Part shown: positions 43,235-51,986 of the stretch, piece after piece
Numbering within the stretch: position 1 is the stretch's first letter
How the letters are laid out: each line of letters begins with the position of its first letter
From: Tahibacter sp042701255
GTDB lineage: Bacteria; Pseudomonadota; Gammaproteobacteria; Xanthomonadales; Rhodanobacteraceae
Assembly (NCBI RefSeq): GCF_042701255.1
Contig: NZ_CP170554.1
Location: 992,001-1,056,000, forward strand
Length of the DNA: 64,000 bases
Direction of reading: 5' to 3'
The notes under the pieces: generated by a model
Database searches by the model: none
What the model saw: only the letters and a program-made list of their open reading frames with translations
Told to the model about the DNA's origin: nothing
Translations under genes and position numbers: made by a program

Positions 43235-44099
43235 ATGACGACCCGACTGCTGACCGTGCGCAGCGCCGACTGCGCCGCGCACGAGCGTTTCCACGCATTC
43301 GTGCCGCTGACGTTTCGCACGGTCGATTTCCGGCGCTGGGAAGCGCGCGGCGGCTGGAACGAGGACTACACGGCGCATCTGCTCGAAGACGAAGGCGAGA
43401 TCGTCGCGAGCGTCGGCGTCACGCGCATGCGTCTCGTATTGAACGGCACCGCGCAGGAAGGCTGGCAGCTCGGCGCCGTCGCGACGCATCCCGAGCGCCG
43501 CGGTCGCGGCTATTCGCGCGTGCTGCTCGATGCGGTGCTGGCCGGGCTCGGCGCCGCGCCGGTGCTGCTGTTCGCCAATGAGCGCGTGCTCGATTTCTAT
43601 CCGCGCTTCGGTTTCCGTGCCGTCGCGCAGCAGCGTTTCGTTGCCGATGTCGCCCTGCAGCCCGCCGTCGCACTGGCACCTCGCTGCGACGTCGCCGATG
43701 CCGACCGCGCGCGCTGAGCTGGCGGCGCTCTGCACCGAGGCGATCGTCAACGATGCCGCGTTCGGCGCGCGGGACTATTACTCGACCCTGCTCTGGCATC
43801 TGACCTATCGCGCGATCGATGCGTACTGGCTCGACGACGGCAACGCCGTGGCTGCGGTCGAGCGCGACGGCGATACCTTGGTCCTGCACGACCTGATCGC
43901 GCGGCGGCCGTTCGATCTGGCCGCGGCGTTGCCTGCCGTCATCGACGCGCCGGTTGCCCGCATCGAGTTCGGCTTCCGACCGCACCGCTGGTGGCCGGAC
44001 GCGTACGAGGCCGGCGAGTACGATGGTTCACCGCTGTTCGTGCGCAACCTGCCGATGCTCGACACGTCGCTGCGCTTTCCCGATCTCGCGCAGACCTGA
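43235..44099 (+). pseudogene. GNAT family N-acetyltransferase, frame-disrupted
   Basis: The first frame from ATG 43235 encodes the acetyltransferase core: VASVGVTRMRLVLNG, LGAVATHPERRGRGYSRVLLDAVL (the acetyl-CoA R/QxxGxG/A loop) and RVLDFYPRFGFRAV. It stops at 43715-43717 right after DVADADRAR. One extra base within GCGCGCGCTGAG breaks it; skipping a base continues ELAALCTEAIVNDAAFGARDYYSTLLWHLTYRAIDAYW... to 44099, giving about 288 residues, a size seen in two-part GNAT proteins. Both halves are well preserved, so indel error or recent mutation. Substrate unknown. Confidence 0.75.
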
Positions 44100-44103
44100 C
44101 GTC

Positions 44104-44142
44104 GGTTGCGGTGAGCGCAGCGAACCGCAACGTCGAGGTGTA
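44104..44142 (+). repeat. REP-like palindrome, copy A
   Basis: GGTTGCGGT and ACCGCAAC flank an inner GAGCGCAGCG. The same unit appears twice in inverse orientation at 44308 and 44353. It lies directly after the acetyltransferase stop. Confidence 0.7.
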
Positions 44143-44307
44143 TCCGTAAAGCCGCAAGTTCGCGGCGCAATGTAGCAATGTTCACGCCGACACATCGTGA
44201 TGTTTACATTGCGAGAAGTCTCGCGACGACGATGACCCCCGTCACTGCACCGAAGCGAACGGTATCGGCAAGTACGCTTCGACACGGGCCTTGTGTAGCC
44301 GAAAGAC

Positions 44308-44346
44308 CTCGACGTTGCGGTTCGCCCTGCGGCTCACCGCAACCTG
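44308..44346 (-). repeat. REP-like palindrome, copy B
   Basis: GTTGCGGT and ACCGCAAC arms surrounding a slightly longer inner part (TCGCCCTGCGGCTC). It shares the CGACGTTGCGG edge with copy A in inverse orientation. Confidence 0.7.
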
Positions 44347-44352
44347 CGTGTA

Positions 44353-44391
44353 CTTCGATGTTGCGGTTCGCTGCGCTCACCGCAACCTGCC
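44353..44391 (-). repeat. REP-like palindrome, copy C
   Basis: Same arms as copies A and B with inner TCGCTGCGCTC, seven bases after copy B and 17 bases before the uvrD stop. The three copies fill most of the 308-base gap. Confidence 0.7.
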
Positions 44392-44407
44392 AGTCGTGAC
44401 ACTGCGC

Positions 44408-46663
44408 TCAGGCCGGCTGCAGCTTCGCGTAGGCGAGCACCAGCCACTTCGAGCCGGCATTCTCGAAATTGACCTGCACGCGTGTGTGTTCGCCGACGCC
44501 TTCGTAGTCGGTGACCACGCCGCCGCCGAAGCTGGCATGCAGGACGCGCTGGCCGAGCTTGAGGCTTGGTGCCTCGTCGAGCGCCGCATGGTGGTAGCGG
44601 CTGTTGTAGGCGGGGCGGCTGACCTGCACGCGCGGACGCACTTCGTGCAGCAGATCGCGCGGGATCTCGTTGAGGAAGCGCGACGGCCGCGCATACGTTT
44701 CCATGCCGTGCAGGCGGCGCTGCTCGGCATAGCTCAAGGTCAGGCGTTCGCGCGCGCGCGTGATGCCGACATAGGCCAGGCGGCGCTCTTCTTCGAGCCG
44801 GCCCGGTTCGTCGAGCGATTTCTGGCTCGGGAACAGGCCGTCCTCGAGGCCGACGAGGAACACCAGCGGAAACTCCAGGCCCTTGGCCGTATGCAGGGTC
44901 ATCAGCTGCACGCAGTCCTGGCCGGGCTCGCCCTGACCTTCGCCGGCTTCCAGCGCCGCCGTCGCGAGGAATGCGGCGAGCTCGCTGAGGCCGGCTTCCT
45001 CGTCTTCGGTCGACAGCTGGAAGCGGCCGGCCACGTTGACGAGTTCGTCGAGGTTTTCCACGCGCGCCTCGGCGCTGCCGCGTGAATCCTTTTCGTAGTA
45101 GTCGCGCAGTCCGCTGCGCGCGATCACGGTTTCCATCTGCTCGGACAGGGTCAGGCCGATCTCGATCTCGTCGATCGCATCGGGCTCGGCGGCGAACAGG
45201 CCGCCTTCGACCGGCGCTTCGTCGGCGACGGGCTCGGGTTTGCCGAGCACTTCCTGCGCGAGCTTTTCGATCAGGTCCGCATAGCCGCGCAGCGCGCCGC
45301 GGCTGCGCGGCGCGAGCTCGCTGCCGGCGATCAGGCCGAGCGCGGCTTCCCAGAGCGAGCTCGCATCGCGGCGCGCGTGCTGGCGCACGAGCTCCAACGT
45401 GCGTTCGCCGATGCCGCGCGGCGGCGTGTTGACCGTGCGCTCGAACGCGGCATCGTCGTGGCGGTTGGCGATCAGGCGCAGGTAGGCCAGCGCGTCCTTG
45501 ATTTCCGCGCGGTCGAAGAAGCGCTGGCCGCCGTAGACGCGATAGAGGATGCGGTGCTGGTTGAGCTGCTCTTCGAACACGCGCGATTGCGCATTCGAGC
45601 GGTACAGCACGGCGACGTCGGACGCAGCGCCGTCGGCGTTGATGTATTCGCGGATGCGCTCGACGACGTAGCGCGCCTCGTCCTGCTCGTTGTAGGCCGC
45701 ATACAGTTCGATCGCGTTGCCGGTCTCGCCGGCGGTCCAGAGCTGCTTGCCGAGCCGGCCCGGATTGTTCGCGATGACGGCGTTGGCGGCTTTGAGGATC
45801 GTGCTCGTCGAGCGGTAGTTCTGCTCCAGGCGTATGGTCTTCGCGCTCGGATAGTCGCGCAGGAATTGCTGCACGTTCTCCACGCGCGCGCCGCGCCAGC
45901 CGTAGATGGCCTGATCGTCGTCGCCGACGACGAAGACCTTGCCGCGATTGCCGGCGAGCACGCGCACCCAGGCGTATTGCAGGCTGTTGGTGTCCTGGAA
46001 TTCGTCGACGAGCAAGTGCTGCCAGCGTTCCTGGTAATGCGCCAGCAGCGCGGCGTCCTCGAGCCAGAGCTCATGCGAGCGCAGCAGCAGCTCGGCGAAA
46101 TCGACGAGGCCGGAACGGCGGCACTGGGCCTCGTAGGCGAAATAGATTTCCAGCAGGGTGCGCGTGGTCGAGTTGTCGCCGTGCTCGATCGCGTCGGGGC
46201 GCTTGCCCTCGTCCTTGCAGCTGTTGATGAACCAGGTCGCCTGACGCGCCGGCCAGCGCGACTCGTCCAGATCGAGACCCTGGATCACGCGCTTGACCAG
46301 GCGCTGCTGGTCGTCGGCGTCGAGGATCTGGAAGGTTTCCGGCAGGCGCGCCTCGCGCCAGTGCCGGCGCAGCAGGCGATGGGCGATGCCGTGGAAGGTG
46401 CCGATGGAGAGCCCGCGCGTACCGTGCTCGATCAGACCCTCGCAGCGGCCGCGCATTTCGCCGGCGGCCTTGTTCGTGAAGGTGACCGCCAATATGGAAT
46501 AGGGTGATACGCGTTCGACTTCGAGCAGCCAGGCGATGCGGTGGATCAGCACGCGGGTCTTGCCGGAGCCGGCGCCGGCCAGTACCAGATAGTGTCCGGG
46601 CGGTGCCGAGACCGCTTCGCGTTGCGCAGGATTGAGGTGATCGAGCAGATGAGAAACGTCCAT
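44408..46663 (-). CDS. uvrD: DNA helicase II (UvrD)
   Basis: A 751-residue superfamily 1A helicase that unwinds DNA 3'-5' in nucleotide-excision and mismatch repair. Motifs in order: Q motif LNPAQREAV, Walker A LAGAGSGKTRVL, Ia VTFTNKAAGEM, II LLVDEFQDTNSLQY, III VGDDDQAIYGWRGA, IV RLEQNYRST, V LMTLHTAKGLEFPLVFLVGLEDGLFP, VI EERRLAYVGITRARERL. The C-terminal ...VQVNFENAGSKWLVLAYAKLQPA is the UvrD Tudor-like end. Length is normal, and the ATG at 46663 matches the family start. Confidence 0.97.
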   Translation of the reverse strand: MDVSHLLDHLNPAQREAVSAPPGHYLVLAGAGSGKTRVLIHRIAWLLEVERVSPYSILAVTFTNKAAGEMRGRCEGLIEHGTRGLSIGTFHGIAHRLLRRHWREARLPETFQILDADDQQRLVKRVIQGLDLDESRWPARQATWFINSCKDEGKRPDAIEHGDNSTTRTLLEIYFAYEAQCRRSGLVDFAELLLRSHELWLEDAALLAHYQERWQHLLVDEFQDTNSLQYAWVRVLAGNRGKVFVVGDDDQAIYGWRGARVENVQQFLRDYPSAKTIRLEQNYRSTSTILKAANAVIANNPGRLGKQLWTAGETGNAIELYAAYNEQDEARYVVERIREYINADGAASDVAVLYRSNAQSRVFEEQLNQHRILYRVYGGQRFFDRAEIKDALAYLRLIANRHDDAAFERTVNTPPRGIGERTLELVRQHARRDASSLWEAALGLIAGSELAPRSRGALRGYADLIEKLAQEVLGKPEPVADEAPVEGGLFAAEPDAIDEIEIGLTLSEQMETVIARSGLRDYYEKDSRGSAEARVENLDELVNVAGRFQLSTEDEEAGLSELAAFLATAALEAGEGQGEPGQDCVQLMTLHTAKGLEFPLVFLVGLEDGLFPSQKSLDEPGRLEEERRLAYVGITRARERLTLSYAEQRRLHGMETYARPSRFLNEIPRDLLHEVRPRVQVSRPAYNSRYHHAALDEAPSLKLGQRVLHASFGGGVVTDYEGVGEHTRVQVNFENAGSKWLVLAYAKLQPA

Positions 46664-48082
46664 CCGGCGATTTTACCCGTGCGGCGCGGTCTGATCGCAG
46701 CCGGCCTGAGTCTGTTCGCCTCGGCCGCGGGTGCGGCGGCCCGCTACGAGCTCGTCTATGTGCCCGATACCGAGCGCATGCAGGTGCGGCTCTGCGTCGA
46801 TGCGGCCGCGGCGGTGCGCGAGTTCCGCCTGCAGCGCGGTGGCATTGCCTATGTCGACGATCTGCGCCGCGGCCAGGGCGAATTGCAGCGCATCGACGAC
46901 ACGCGCTGGCGCGCGGCGGACTGGAAGGCCGGCGAATGCCTGAGCTACGTCGCGCGGCTCGGCGACGTCGCGCAGAGCCGCGACCGCGACGTCGGCGCGC
47001 GCGTCGGCGAAACCCTGCTCGTCGCTCCGCAGCAGTGGCTGCTCTGGGACATCGCCGAGACGGAGCGCGAGGCCGCCGTGACGATGCCGGCGGGTCATGC
47101 GTTCGCGCCGCCGTGGCAGGAGCTCGCGCCGGCCGACGGCAAAGCTGCGCAGCGCTATCGGATTCCGGCCACGCCCTCGTCGTGGTCGGCGCTGGTCGCG
47201 GTCGGCCGCTTCGAGGAAATGCGTCTGCAGATCGGCGCTGCGCTGGCGCGGCTGACGATACTCGGCACGACGACGGCGGAGCAGCGCGCGACCCTGCGCA
47301 GCTGGATGGAGCGCGCGCTGGCCGCGACGGCGACCGCCTACGGCGAGCTGCCGCTGCCGCAGGTGCAGATCGTGCTGTTCGCGGGCAACGGCCGCGGTCG
47401 TGCGGTTGGTTTCGGCCAGTCGCTGCGCGGGCAGGGCAATGCGGTGCACATCCAGGTCGCCGCGGACGCGAGCGCGGCCGCCCTGGATGCCGACTGGACC
47501 GCTGTGCACGAGTTCTCGCACTGGGCGCATCCGTATCTCGGCGACGACGGCGCCTGGCTGGCCGAGGGGCTCGCGAGCTACTGGCAGTACGTGCTGCGCG
47601 GGCGCAGCGGCCTGCTGACGCCGCAGCAGGCCTGGGCCGGACTCGATGCGGGCTTCGGCCGCGGACGGAGCACGGCCGACGACAGTCTGACCCTGGCCGA
47701 GCTCAGTGAGTCCATGCACGCGCGTCGCGCCTACTACGCGGTCTACTGGTCCGGCGCGGCGTTCTGGCTCACGGCCGACGTGGAGCTGCGCCGCGCGAGC
47801 GGCGGCCGCGTCGGCATCGACACGGCCTTGCAGCGTTTCCACGCCTGCTGCCTGCAGCGCAAGCGCGAATGGGGTGCCGAGGAATTCGTGAGCAAGCTCG
47901 ATGCGCTGGTCGGCAGCGACGTGCTGCGCCGCAATTTCCGCGAATTCTCCGCGCGGCGCGGTTTCCCGCCACTGGACACGGTGTACGCGCAGTTGGGCCT
48001 GCAGCGCGACGGCGAGACGCTGCGGCTCGTCGACGGCGCGCCGGACGTGGCGATCCGCGATGCGATCCTGCGGCGGCGTTAG
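46649..48082 (+). CDS. Exported zinc-metallopeptidase-like protein (HEFSH motif)
   Basis: A 477-residue protein with a signal peptide (VRRGLIAAGLSLFASAAGA). The gluzincin-type HExxH (HEFSH, residues 287-291) is followed by GDDGAWLAEGLASYW with a Glu at about residue 306 as probable third zinc ligand, as in M1/M61-like peptidases though at shorter spacing. ATG 46649 has GAGGTGATC upstream but overlaps the divergent uvrD start by 15 bases; GTG 46679 avoids this and also yields a clean signal peptide. Location is periplasmic or outer face. Substrate unknown. Confidence 0.75.
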   Translation: MRNVHPAILPVRRGLIAAGLSLFASAAGAAARYELVYVPDTERMQVRLCVDAAAAVREFRLQRGGIAYVDDLRRGQGELQRIDDTRWRAADWKAGECLSYVARLGDVAQSRDRDVGARVGETLLVAPQQWLLWDIAETEREAAVTMPAGHAFAPPWQELAPADGKAAQRYRIPATPSSWSALVAVGRFEEMRLQIGAALARLTILGTTTAEQRATLRSWMERALAATATAYGELPLPQVQIVLFAGNGRGRAVGFGQSLRGQGNAVHIQVAADASAAALDADWTAVHEFSHWAHPYLGDDGAWLAEGLASYWQYVLRGRSGLLTPQQAWAGLDAGFGRGRSTADDSLTLAELSESMHARRAYYAVYWSGAAFWLTADVELRRASGGRVGIDTALQRFHACCLQRKREWGAEEFVSKLDALVGSDVLRRNFREFSARRGFPPLDTVYAQLGLQRDGETLRLVDGAPDVAIRDAILRRR

Positions 48083-48101
48083 CAGCCGCAGGATGTGGAC
48101 T

Positions 48102-48665
48102 TCAGTGCTCGCTGCCTTTCGGCGGCGACATGATGCGGTCGATCAGCGCGATCGCGACGGCCGAGACGACGAAGGTCAGATGCAGCAGGGTCTGCCAGAG
48201 CATGGTCTTGGTGTCGAGCTCGTGCGCCTTGATGAACGTGGCGAGCAGGTGGATCGAGGAGATGCCGATGATCGCCGTCGCGAGCTTGACCTTGAGCACG
48301 GCCGCGTTGACGTGCGACAGCCATTCCGGCTGGTCCGGATGGCCTTCCAGGCGCAGGCGCGAGACGAAGGTTTCGTAGCCGCCGACGATGACCATGACCA
48401 GCAGGTTGGAGATCATGACCACGTCGATGAGGCCGAGCACGGTCAGCATGATCGCGGTCTCGGCGCTCTGTCCGGCCGCGGCGGCGGCTTCGGAGATGCC
48501 GCCGTGCAGCAGCACCGTATGCAGCAGATGCCAGAGTTCGCGCAGGAACTGCACGACGTAGAGGCCCTGCGCGACGATCAGGCCGAGATACAGCGGCAAT
48601 TGCAGCCAGCGCGAGGAAAAAATCAGGGCCGGCAGCGGCCCGAGGTCGTTCTTCTGAGTGCTCAT
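48102..48665 (-). CDS. yqhA: UPF0114 family membrane protein (YqhA)
   Basis: A 187-residue inner-membrane protein with three to four helices: FSSRWLQLPLYLGLIVAQGLYVVQFL, AIMLTVLGLIDVVMISNLLVMVIVGGYETF, KLATAIIGISSIHLLATFI and LWQTLLHLTFVVSAVAIALIDRIM. GGYETFVSRL and KVKLATAIIGISSIHLL are typical of the YqhA/TIGR00645 family. Function unknown. Convergent with the peptidase-like gene. Confidence 0.93.
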   Translation of the reverse strand: MSTQKNDLGPLPALIFSSRWLQLPLYLGLIVAQGLYVVQFLRELWHLLHTVLLHGGISEAAAAAGQSAETAIMLTVLGLIDVVMISNLLVMVIVGGYETFVSRLRLEGHPDQPEWLSHVNAAVLKVKLATAIIGISSIHLLATFIKAHELDTKTMLWQTLLHLTFVVSAVAIALIDRIMSPPKGSEH

Positions 48666-48819
48666 GGGTAGGGACGTGGCGAAAAAATCGGGCGCGCGAG
48701 TCTAGCCGCGCGTCTGTGTCGTCCGTGCGAAAGCGGACGCCGACGGGCCGGTCCCCGGGCAGAGGGAAAAATTCTGGAGGCGCCGGCGCGGGTTTTCAAC
48801 GCGCGCCGGCGGCGAATGG

Positions 48820-49866
48820 CTAACCGTCGATCAGGCGCACGCCGGGCAGGCCGAGCACGTAGTCGGCGCCCATGAGCTGCGACGGCGTGTGGAAACCGGC
48901 CGCCGCGGCGCCGGACAGCAGCCGGCGAACCATGCCGACCGAGGCCGTCGCAGTCAGCGCATACCCGTTCGGCGCGGCGAGCTGCAGCTTCGCCTCGGCG
49001 CCGGCGGCGTTGCGCGCCTCGCCCCAGACGCGGCAGTCGCTGCGCTCGCGCCGGCCGGCGTCCGGTCCCGGCGTCGCTCCCGCGCGGCGCTTGAGCCAGG
49101 CCTGCACCGGCGCGAGGCCGAGCAGCGGCCGGATCAGGCGCAGCCGGCGTACGCGGCTGATCGTCGCCGGCGACACGGTCATGTAGGTCTCGATGTTCGG
49201 GATGCCGGTGGAAATGTATGCGGTGTATACATCGCCCCAGGGGATCGTCATCGCGCTGCGCGCCTGGCCGTCGCGCGGGAAGGTACGCGATTTCCAGCCC
49301 AGCGGTACGTCGACGAGCTTGCCGTCGATGCGCGCGCGGCCGCCCTTGGCCAGGCCTTCGACGCTGGTCTTGGCCGTGCCCGGACTCGGTCCGCCGCCGG
49401 CTTCGAAGGCGAGCACCAGATGTGTGGCATCGGGCAGGCGCTGCTTGAGCAGCGCGGCGACGCAGTCGGTCGGCACCACGTCGAAGCCCGTGCCCGGCGC
49501 GACGACGATGCCGCGCGCGAGCGCGTCGTCGTGGGCGCGGTGGCACAGTGCGAACACGTCGATCTCGCCGGTGATGTCGAGGTAGTGCGCGCGCACCGCG
49601 AGGCAGGCGTCGAGGACGGGTCTGACCGTCTGACTGAATGGGCCGGCGCAGTTGAGTATCAGCGGCTGGCCGTCGAACTCGCGTTGCAGCGCGGCCGGAT
49701 CGGTCAGATCGAACGCGCGCCAGTTCAGGCCGAACTCGGCGCCCATCGCGGCCAGTGCTTCGCGGTTGCGGCCGGCCAGCACGGGTTTGAGGTTCTGGCG
49801 CAACGCCTCTGCGACGATGAGGCGGCCGGTATAGCCGTTCGCGCCATAGATCAGAAAGGTGCTCAT
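48820..49866 (-). CDS. Saccharopine-dehydrogenase-like oxidoreductase
   Basis: A 348-residue NAD(P)-binding protein. The Rossmann loop is IYGANGYTGRLI at residues 5-16, followed by AGRNREALAAM and LILNCAGPFSQTVRPVLDACL, typical of the saccharopine dehydrogenase NADP-binding family, including trans-acting enoyl reductases. The reaction is unknown. It is translationally coupled to the upstream short-chain dehydrogenase (ATGA at 49863-49866), so the two may act in one lipid or secondary-metabolite pathway. Confidence 0.87.
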   Translation of the reverse strand: MSTFLIYGANGYTGRLIVAEALRQNLKPVLAGRNREALAAMGAEFGLNWRAFDLTDPAALQREFDGQPLILNCAGPFSQTVRPVLDACLAVRAHYLDITGEIDVFALCHRAHDDALARGIVVAPGTGFDVVPTDCVAALLKQRLPDATHLVLAFEAGGGPSPGTAKTSVEGLAKGGRARIDGKLVDVPLGWKSRTFPRDGQARSAMTIPWGDVYTAYISTGIPNIETYMTVSPATISRVRRLRLIRPLLGLAPVQAWLKRRAGATPGPDAGRRERSDCRVWGEARNAAGAEAKLQLAAPNGYALTATASVGMVRRLLSGAAAAGFHTPSQLMGADYVLGLPGVRLIDG

Positions 49867-50669
49867 GCGCGCCCCGCCGCGCGCAGCGCGGCCACGAGCT
49901 TGCGGAAATAGAACTCCGGCAGGAAGCGCTTGAGGCGCCAGCGCAGGCGTTCGGGTGCGGTCGGGATGATCAGGAACTGCCCGGCCATGACCGCGTCGAC
50001 GACGCGCGCGGCGATGTCGTCGGCGGTCTCGGCGGCTTTCTCCATGAGCTTCTGCGCCGTCTCGCGCGAGCGCTGCGGGCCGCGGAAATTCTCCAGCAGA
50101 TTGGTGCGGAAGAACGACGGGCAGACCACCGACACGCGCACGGCGCTGTCGGCGAGCGCGAGCTCGGCGCGCAGGGTTTCCGACAAGGTCACGACAGCGG
50201 CCTTGGCCACCGAATACGAACTGAGTCCGCCGGCACCGGCGAGGCCGGCGAACGAGGCGGTGTTGACGACGTGGCCGCGGCCCTGTTCGAGCATGCCCGG
50301 CAGGAAGGTGTGGCAGCCGCGCACGACGCTCATGAGATTGATCTCGAGCATCCAGCGCCAGTCGTCGAGCGAGGTTTGCAGCAGGCTGCCGGCCGAGGAC
50401 ACGCCGGCGTTGTTGTACAGATGATCGACGCCGCCCCAGTGCGCGAGGACGGCGCCGTGCAGCGCCTGCATGCTCGCGTCGCTCGCGACGTCGACGGTGA
50501 ATGCCTGGGCTTCGGCGCCGAGTGCGCGCACTTCGCCGGCGACCTGCTCGGCGCGTTCGAGCGAGATGTCGGCCAGCCCGACGCGCCAGCCGGCGCGCGC
50601 ATAGCGCAGCGCGATCGCGCGTCCGAGTCCACTGCCGCCGCCCGTGATGAGTACCCGTTGCGCGCTCAT
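49863..50669 (-). CDS. Short-chain dehydrogenase/reductase
   Basis: A 268-residue SDR with TGGGSGLGRA (cofactor loop), YNNAGVSSAG, catalytic Ser in VVNTASFAGLAG and SYSVAKAAV (YxxxK). The C-terminal 40 residues (ERLRWRLKRFLPEFYFRKLVAALRAA) are basic and amphipathic, which may bind membranes. It is coupled to the oxidoreductase downstream and divergent from another SDR. Substrate unknown. Confidence 0.9.
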   Translation of the reverse strand: MSAQRVLITGGGSGLGRAIALRYARAGWRVGLADISLERAEQVAGEVRALGAEAQAFTVDVASDASMQALHGAVLAHWGGVDHLYNNAGVSSAGSLLQTSLDDWRWMLEINLMSVVRGCHTFLPGMLEQGRGHVVNTASFAGLAGAGGLSSYSVAKAAVVTLSETLRAELALADSAVRVSVVCPSFFRTNLLENFRGPQRSRETAQKLMEKAAETADDIAARVVDAVMAGQFLIIPTAPERLRWRLKRFLPEFYFRKLVAALRAAGRA

Positions 50670-50820
50670 GTCCGCCCCTCGTTTCGGAGCGGCTACTCTG
50701 CCAGATGCACAGCTGCCACGGTGCAGGCAGACGGCCGATTTCCGCCGTCGCGTGCGCGATGAATGCGCTTATGCTTGTTTTTCCCGGTCCGCGCAGGCGG
50801 CGACAGCGCAGAGAGTTCCG

Positions 50821-51582
50821 ATGTCCGAAATTCTGTTCGATCTTTCCGGCAAGACGGCGCTGGTCACCGGCGCCAGCCGCGGCATCGGCGCTGCGACGGC
50901 GCAGTTGCTCGCGCGCCACGGCGCCGAGATCATCGTGTCGAGCCGGCGCCGCGAAGCCTGCGAGGAAGTCGTCGCCGCGATCACGGCCGAAGGCGGCAAG
51001 GCGCGCTCGCTCGCCGCGCACATCGGCGAGATCGCCGCGATCGATGCGTTGTTCGCCGAGCTCGACGCGCAGGGCGCGCCGCTGGACATACTCGTCAACA
51101 ACGCTGCGGCAAATCCGTATTTCGGGCCGATGCTCGACATGCCGCTGTCGGCCTACGACAAGACCGTCGAGGTCAACATTCGCGGTTACTTCTACATGAC
51201 CCAGCAGGCCGCACGGCGCATGCGCGCACGCGGCGGCGCCATCGTCAACGTCGCCTCGGTCAACGGTCGCCGCGCCGCGCCGGGGCAGGGCGTGTATTCG
51301 TTCTCCAAGGCCGCGATCCTGTCCATGACCGAAGCCTGGGCGCGCGAACTCGCCGCCGCGAACATTCGCGTCAACGCCGTGCTGCCCGGCCTGACCGACA
51401 CCAAGTTCGCCAGCGCGCTGACCCAGAACCCCGAGATCCTGAAGCCCTTGCTGCGCATGATCCCGATGGCCCGCGCCGCCCAGCCCGAGGAAATCGCACC
51501 CCTGATCCTGTTCCTCTGCTCCCCGGCCGCGAGCTACGTGACCGGCGCCAGCTTCGCCGCCGACGGCGGCTATCTGAGCTGA
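50821..51582 (+). CDS. Short-chain dehydrogenase/reductase
   Basis: A 253-residue SDR with TGASRGIGAATAQ, VNNAAANPYFGPM, VNVASVNGRRAAPGQGVYSFSKAAI (Ser and YxxxK) and the C-terminal SYVTGASFAADGGYLS. It resembles SDRs acting on sugars, polyols or acyl intermediates, but substrate cannot be told. The ATG at 50821 starts MSEILFDLSGKTALVTG, the usual family start. Confidence 0.9.
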   Translation: MSEILFDLSGKTALVTGASRGIGAATAQLLARHGAEIIVSSRRREACEEVVAAITAEGGKARSLAAHIGEIAAIDALFAELDAQGAPLDILVNNAAANPYFGPMLDMPLSAYDKTVEVNIRGYFYMTQQAARRMRARGGAIVNVASVNGRRAAPGQGVYSFSKAAILSMTEAWARELAAANIRVNAVLPGLTDTKFASALTQNPEILKPLLRMIPMARAAQPEEIAPLILFLCSPAASYVTGASFAADGGYLS

Positions 51583-51986
51583 ACAACCCGGCGCTTCGCC
51601 GCGCCATGGCGTTCGCGAGAACCAGCTTTGGCTTCCGCTTTGCTCTCCCGGAGCCCCCTTTAGTAAAGGGGGCGGCCAAAACGCGCAGCGTTTTGGCGGG
51701 GTTGTGGGGACAAGCAGCAGGGCACAGGAGCGAAACAGCGAACGTTCGCTCCGGCCCAAAAGAGAAGACCCCGAAGGCCAGGGGAGGACCTTCGAGGTCT
51801 GGGGTGCGAAGCCAGGTCTGGGGAGGAACCTGACTCCGAGGTCCATTCAGGGAGGGGAATGAACCAGGTGCCGTTGCGTGCACCTGTGGGTTAAGACGGT
51901 AAGCCGGGGAAAAGGTTCGCAGGGTTCGCCAGATCGATTCAGAATCCATTCATGCGCTTTTGAATCAATGGGTTGCGTCAGCAATT
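51583..51986. repeat. Repeat-rich intergenic region
   Basis: Contains two perfect hairpins in tandem, GCCCCCTT...AAGGGGGC (51653-51673) and CCAAAACGC-GCA-GCGTTTTGG (51676-51696), then a GCGAACGTTCGC palindrome near 51740 and several direct copies of AGGTCTGGGG/GAGGTC-like words. No gene or T-run terminator was recognised. It looks like a genomic repeat element between convergent genes. Confidence 0.5.

Noticed and set aside
48820..51846. A single 1008-codon minus-strand frame
   Set aside because: It joins three different things by chance open frame. The true genes are the oxidoreductase at 48820-49866 and the SDR at 49863-50669 in another frame; the rest is antisense to the plus-strand SDR.
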